17,824 nt of DNA. Source: G963674505 sp964575975 (GTDB lineage: Bacteria > Desulfobacterota > Desulfobacteria > Desulfobacterales > SKZT01). Under the pieces are notes generated by a model, which was given only the letters and a program-made list of their open reading frames with translations, was not told where the DNA came from and made no database searches. The stretch is from assembly GCA_964575975.1 (NCBI GenBank), contig CAZNTU010000109.1:1-17824 (forward strand). The letters are read 5' to 3'. The number at the start of each line of letters is the position of its first letter. Position 1 is the first letter of the stretch. The translations under genes were made by a program, and so were the position numbers. Positions 15,145-17,824 of the stretch are shown piece by piece.

Positions 15145-17403
15145 ATGATTCAAAATTCAAACCAAATTGTAAAAGAGGTCGAGAGCGCGACGCATTTGGA
15201 CGAGGCGCTGGCGTTGGTCGTAAAACGCTCCAGATCGTCCATGGATGCGGACGCTTGCTCCGCGTATGTCAACGACGTCCAAAACGACCGGTACCTCTTG
15301 ATGGCTGCGGATGGATCGATTCCCGCCGAAACGGACGAGGTTCGGGCATTTCCCGAAGAGGGTCTGGTTGGCTGGGTGGCCGCGCATGAAGAAACCGTCA
15401 ACCTGTCGGATGCAGTCGATCATCCAGGCTTCCGCCGCTTCCCGGGGATCGGGGACGAGTCGCTTCACGCCTTTATGGCCGTGCCCGTCATTCATCGCGG
15501 TCGCGTATTGGGCGTGCTGGTGGCCCGGAAGCGCGAACGGCGCCGCTTTGAAGACGACCAAGCGGCTTTTTTTTCGACGCTCGCCATCCAGCTCGGGAGC
15601 GCGATCCATCGCCTTCTGTCAAAATGGGATTTCAGGCGGCGACTGAACGAAACCGAGCGGGGGAGGATTTCAATCCGCGGAATCGCCTGCGCTCCAGGCC
15701 TGTCCATCGGTAAAATCGTGCTGCCGCAATCTACGGACCTGCATTCGATCCCCGACCGCAAAGCACTGGACATCGATTCGGAAATACGGACTTTCAAGGC
15801 CGCCGTCCTGTCGGCCAAAAACGAATTGCACGCCGGCAAGGAACGCATGAGCGCCCATTTGTCCGGCGAGGTTCTGTCCCTCTTCGATGCTTACGCCATG
15901 ATGCTGGAATCCGACAAGTTGACCGCCGGCGCGGTGGCGAGGATTCGAAAGGGGCAATGGGCGCGCGGCGCTTTAAGAGACACCATTTTCGAGATGGCGC
16001 GCGTCTTCGAGCGGATGAGCGATCCTTATCTCGCCGCGCGAGCCGAAGACATCCGCAACATCGGCAGGCAGATACTTGGGCATTTGCAAAAGGCCGAGTC
16101 CGGGACGCGGACCTATCCGAAGCAGTGCATCCTGGCTGGAACGGAAGTCGGTCCTGTCGCGATTTCAAACATGCTGCGGGATCGTCTGGCCGGCGTCGTT
16201 TGCATCCAGGGTTCGGCTTTATCGCATGTCGCGATCGTTTGCCGTGCGTTGGGCATTCCCGCCGTCATGGGACTGACCGACCTTCCGATCGGCCACGTAG
16301 AGGATTGCGACATCACCGTCGACGGCAACCGAGGGGTTGTCTGCATCAATCCCTCGCCCGAGGACATTCGCGAGTTTCGGCAGCGCATGGGTGAGGAAAA
16401 GGCCGTCTCCGCCCGAGTCGAAGCCCTTCGCCACCTTCCGGCCCAAACCTTGGACGGGGTGTCGATTCCATTGCACGTGAACTTGGGCATCGGCGACGAA
16501 GACTTCTCGATGCTTGCCCAAGAATACGAAGGCGTTGGCCTGTACCGGACGGAATTTTTCTTCATCGCGCGCGAGACGCTTCCCACGGAGGACGACCAGT
16601 ATCGTCTCTACCGCCATCTGCTGGAATCCTTCGCTCCAAAGCCCGTGACGATAAGAACTTTGGACACCGGCGGCGACAAGAAGCTGCCATTTTTCACCAT
16701 AGCCGAAACCAACCCTTTTCTGGGCCGGCGCGGAATACGTTTCACCCTCGACAACCCCGACATTTTTTTGACGCAGCTGCGGGCGTTGTTGCGCGCCAAT
16801 GCCGGGATAGAGAACCTGCGGGTCCTTTTTCCCATGATCGGCCGGATTGGCGAAATCGACGCGGCCCTCGACCTTCTGGACCGCGCCCGCATGGATTTGG
16901 CGGCGGAAGGACTGGCTGTCTCAAGGCCGGATATTGGGGCCATGATCGAAGTGCCATCGGCCGTCTATTTAATCGCCGAGCTGTCGAAACGCGTGGATTT
17001 TTTCTCCATCGGAACGAACGATCTTATCCAGTATTTGCTGGCCGTGGACAGAGGCAACCCCCAGGCGGAGGGCTTGAACGACAATCTGCATCCCGCCGTG
17101 GTCCACGTCGTGCGCGATATCGTCCGAAGGTCCCGCCGTCACAACAAGCCGGTCGGGGTATGCGGCGAAATGGCCGGCGATCCGGCATCCGCCCTTCTGC
17201 TGCTGGGCCTCGGCGTAGACTCGCTGAGCATGAACCCGTCAAGCCTGCCGCGCGTCAAATGGACCATCCGAAGTTTTACCACGAGGCAGGGGCGCGAGCT
17301 TGCCGAAAAGGCGCTGAAAATAGAGAACGAATTCGATACGCATCGGCTGTTGAATCACGCATTGAATTCCGCAGGGCTCGGCGCGCTCGTGCGCGAAAGC
17401 TGA
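15145..17403 (+). CDS. ptsP: PEP–protein phosphotransferase EI-Ntr (PtsP), GAF-containing
   Basis: A 752-aa protein that autophosphorylates with phosphoenolpyruvate and passes the phosphate to NPr, then EIIA-Ntr, in the cytosolic nitrogen PTS. An N-terminal GAF domain (about 12-165; FPEEGLVGWVA, FMAVPVIHRGRVLGVLVAR) is the sensory part, reported to respond to glutamine in Enterobacteria. The PEP-utilizers N-domain starts near residue 176 (GIACAPGLSIGKIVL). The swivelling domain carries the active-site His361 in GSALSHVAIVCRALGIPAVMG. The C-terminal TIM barrel has GLYRTEFFF, RTLDTGGDKKLPFF, NPFLGRRGIRF, GTNDLIQYLLAVDRGN and the catalytic Cys673 in VGVCGEMAGD. Length equals that of E. coli PtsP, so the gene is complete. 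No ptsO or ptsN homologue is in the window. The ribosome-binding site is weak, suggesting coupling with upstream genes. A strong terminator follows. Confidence 0.94.
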   Translation: MIQNSNQIVKEVESATHLDEALALVVKRSRSSMDADACSAYVNDVQNDRYLLMAADGSIPAETDEVRAFPEEGLVGWVAAHEETVNLSDAVDHPGFRRFPGIGDESLHAFMAVPVIHRGRVLGVLVARKRERRRFEDDQAAFFSTLAIQLGSAIHRLLSKWDFRRRLNETERGRISIRGIACAPGLSIGKIVLPQSTDLHSIPDRKALDIDSEIRTFKAAVLSAKNELHAGKERMSAHLSGEVLSLFDAYAMMLESDKLTAGAVARIRKGQWARGALRDTIFEMARVFERMSDPYLAARAEDIRNIGRQILGHLQKAESGTRTYPKQCILAGTEVGPVAISNMLRDRLAGVVCIQGSALSHVAIVCRALGIPAVMGLTDLPIGHVEDCDITVDGNRGVVCINPSPEDIREFRQRMGEEKAVSARVEALRHLPAQTLDGVSIPLHVNLGIGDEDFSMLAQEYEGVGLYRTEFFFIARETLPTEDDQYRLYRHLLESFAPKPVTIRTLDTGGDKKLPFFTIAETNPFLGRRGIRFTLDNPDIFLTQLRALLRANAGIENLRVLFPMIGRIGEIDAALDLLDRARMDLAAEGLAVSRPDIGAMIEVPSAVYLIAELSKRVDFFSIGTNDLIQYLLAVDRGNPQAEGLNDNLHPAVVHVVRDIVRRSRRHNKPVGVCGEMAGDPASALLLLGLGVDSLSMNPSSLPRVKWTIRSFTTRQGRELAEKALKIENEFDTHRLLNHALNSAGLGALVRES

Positions 17404-17470
17404 CATTTGAAAAACGAAAAAGCGACCTTCCGAACAGGTATGGCTCGAAGGCAGCCGATCCGATGCGAAT

Positions 17471-17500
17471 AAAAAACGCCGCGTATTCGCGGCGTTTTTT
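17471..17500. terminator. Bidirectional intrinsic terminator
   Basis: The arms aaaaaacgccgcg (17471-17483) and cgcggcgtttttt (17488-17500) are perfect inverted copies with a four-base loop (tatt), giving a GC-rich stem core flanked by an A-run and a T-run. It therefore works on both strands and separates the convergent ptsP and minus-strand gene. Confidence 0.92.
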
Positions 17501-17520
17501 TAGACCGAGAGAATTCTTTA

Positions 17521-17823
17521 TTAGGTAAGCAGCAAGGTGGATGGGTCCAGCCGCAGGGTGGATTTTCCGGGAAGGCCCTTCAACGCCTTCACTTTTACGG
17601 CTTTCTCTTCGGGAATCAACTGCAGCGCCACTTCGAACAGGTCCTCCACCCGGGAAAAGGTCGGCGGAAGTCCGTCCGGTCCCGGTTGCACATGGCGATG
17701 GGTCGTCATGGTGAACCAAACGTGGAATCCCAGCTCCTTCGCCAAGGCCTTCAGGTCCTCCAACTGCGTCCGGTCGTCGCTTTCGAACGGAAAACCGTCG
17801 ATCAAAACCATTGTGGGGACGAA
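17521..17823 (-). CDS. C-terminal fragment of a P-loop ATPase-like protein
   Basis: The minus-strand frame enters from the right edge and ends at TAA (17521-17523), giving the last 100 codons. The visible start FVPTMVLIDGFPF reads like a Walker B strand ending in Asp, followed by a helix (RTQLEDLKALAKELG) and a strand (FHVWFTMTTHRH) as in RecA-like or other P-loop NTPases; the Walker A motif would lie outside the window. The tail (VEDLFEVALQLIPEEKAVKVKALKG, GKSTLRLDPSTLLL) is compact with no membrane segment. An ATG at 17811 lies within the Walker B strand and is not a likely start. The family was not recognised with confidence and the function is unknown. It converges on ptsP, sharing its terminator. 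Confidence 0.7.
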   Translation of the reverse strand, partial: FVPTMVLIDGFPFESDDRTQLEDLKALAKELGFHVWFTMTTHRHVQPGPDGLPPTFSRVEDLFEVALQLIPEEKAVKVKALKGLPGKSTLRLDPSTLLLT

Positions 17824-17824
17824 A

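Noticed and set aside
1..17824. CRISPR array, tRNA or rRNA genes
   Set aside because: No regularly spaced direct repeats, no cloverleaf-like candidates and no rRNA-like conserved stretches were seen.

Overview
The window comes from a fairly GC-rich bacterial chromosome, probably Gram-negative. A hairpin-prone 'tagcgccgcc…ggcggcgcta' type of repeat, many PAS/GAF sensor kinases and a GT4–GH130 carbohydrate cluster suggest a PVC-type lineage (Planctomycetes, Lentisphaerae, Kiritimatiellae) or a deltaproteobacterial group. No rRNA or other taxonomic marker is present, so this is a weak inference. One 100-N assembly gap lies at 1881-1980.

Layout. (1) 1-1213, minus strand: N-terminal 404 codons of a PAS–GAF–HisKA sensor kinase running off the left edge. 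(2) 1214-2080: non-coding region with a 284-bp MITE-like nested palindrome, the N gap, and a 14-bp tandem repeat touching the gap. (3) 2081-5041, plus: a 986-aa hybrid kinase with three PAS domains, GAF, HisKA_3, HATPase and a C-terminal receiver without HTH. (4) 5140-about 7200, minus: a decayed defence-type island with an intact Eco57I/PstI-like adenine methyltransferase, no nuclease gene beside it, and an SNF2-type helicase reduced to its Walker A region joined to its C-terminal end. (5) 7540-13618, plus: an apparent operon encoding a 36-aa lysine-rich peptide, a GT4–(alpha/alpha)-toroid fusion, a second GT4, and a small and a large GH130 protein. (6) 13812-17403, plus: a KH-domain RNA-binding protein, a HAD/FCP1-like protein and the PEP-phosphotransferase EI-Ntr (PtsP), closed by a strong bidirectional terminator. 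(7) 17521-17823, minus: the C-terminal end of a P-loop ATPase-like protein.

How it may work together. The most coherent unit is region 5. Two NDP-sugar-type glycosyltransferases lie in one tight transcription unit with two GH130 proteins, a family whose characterised members act on beta-mannosides, mostly by phosphorolysis. This could be a build-and-recycle cycle for an intracellular or exported manno-oligosaccharide, with the toroid domain of the first GT4 trimming or binding the product. That is inference; the sequence shows the domains and the arrangement. Region 6 joins RNA binding, a possible phosphatase and PEP-dependent nitrogen-PTS signalling on the same strand, and may sense carbon/nitrogen state. 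Regions 1 and 3 are unrelated-looking divergent sensor kinases.
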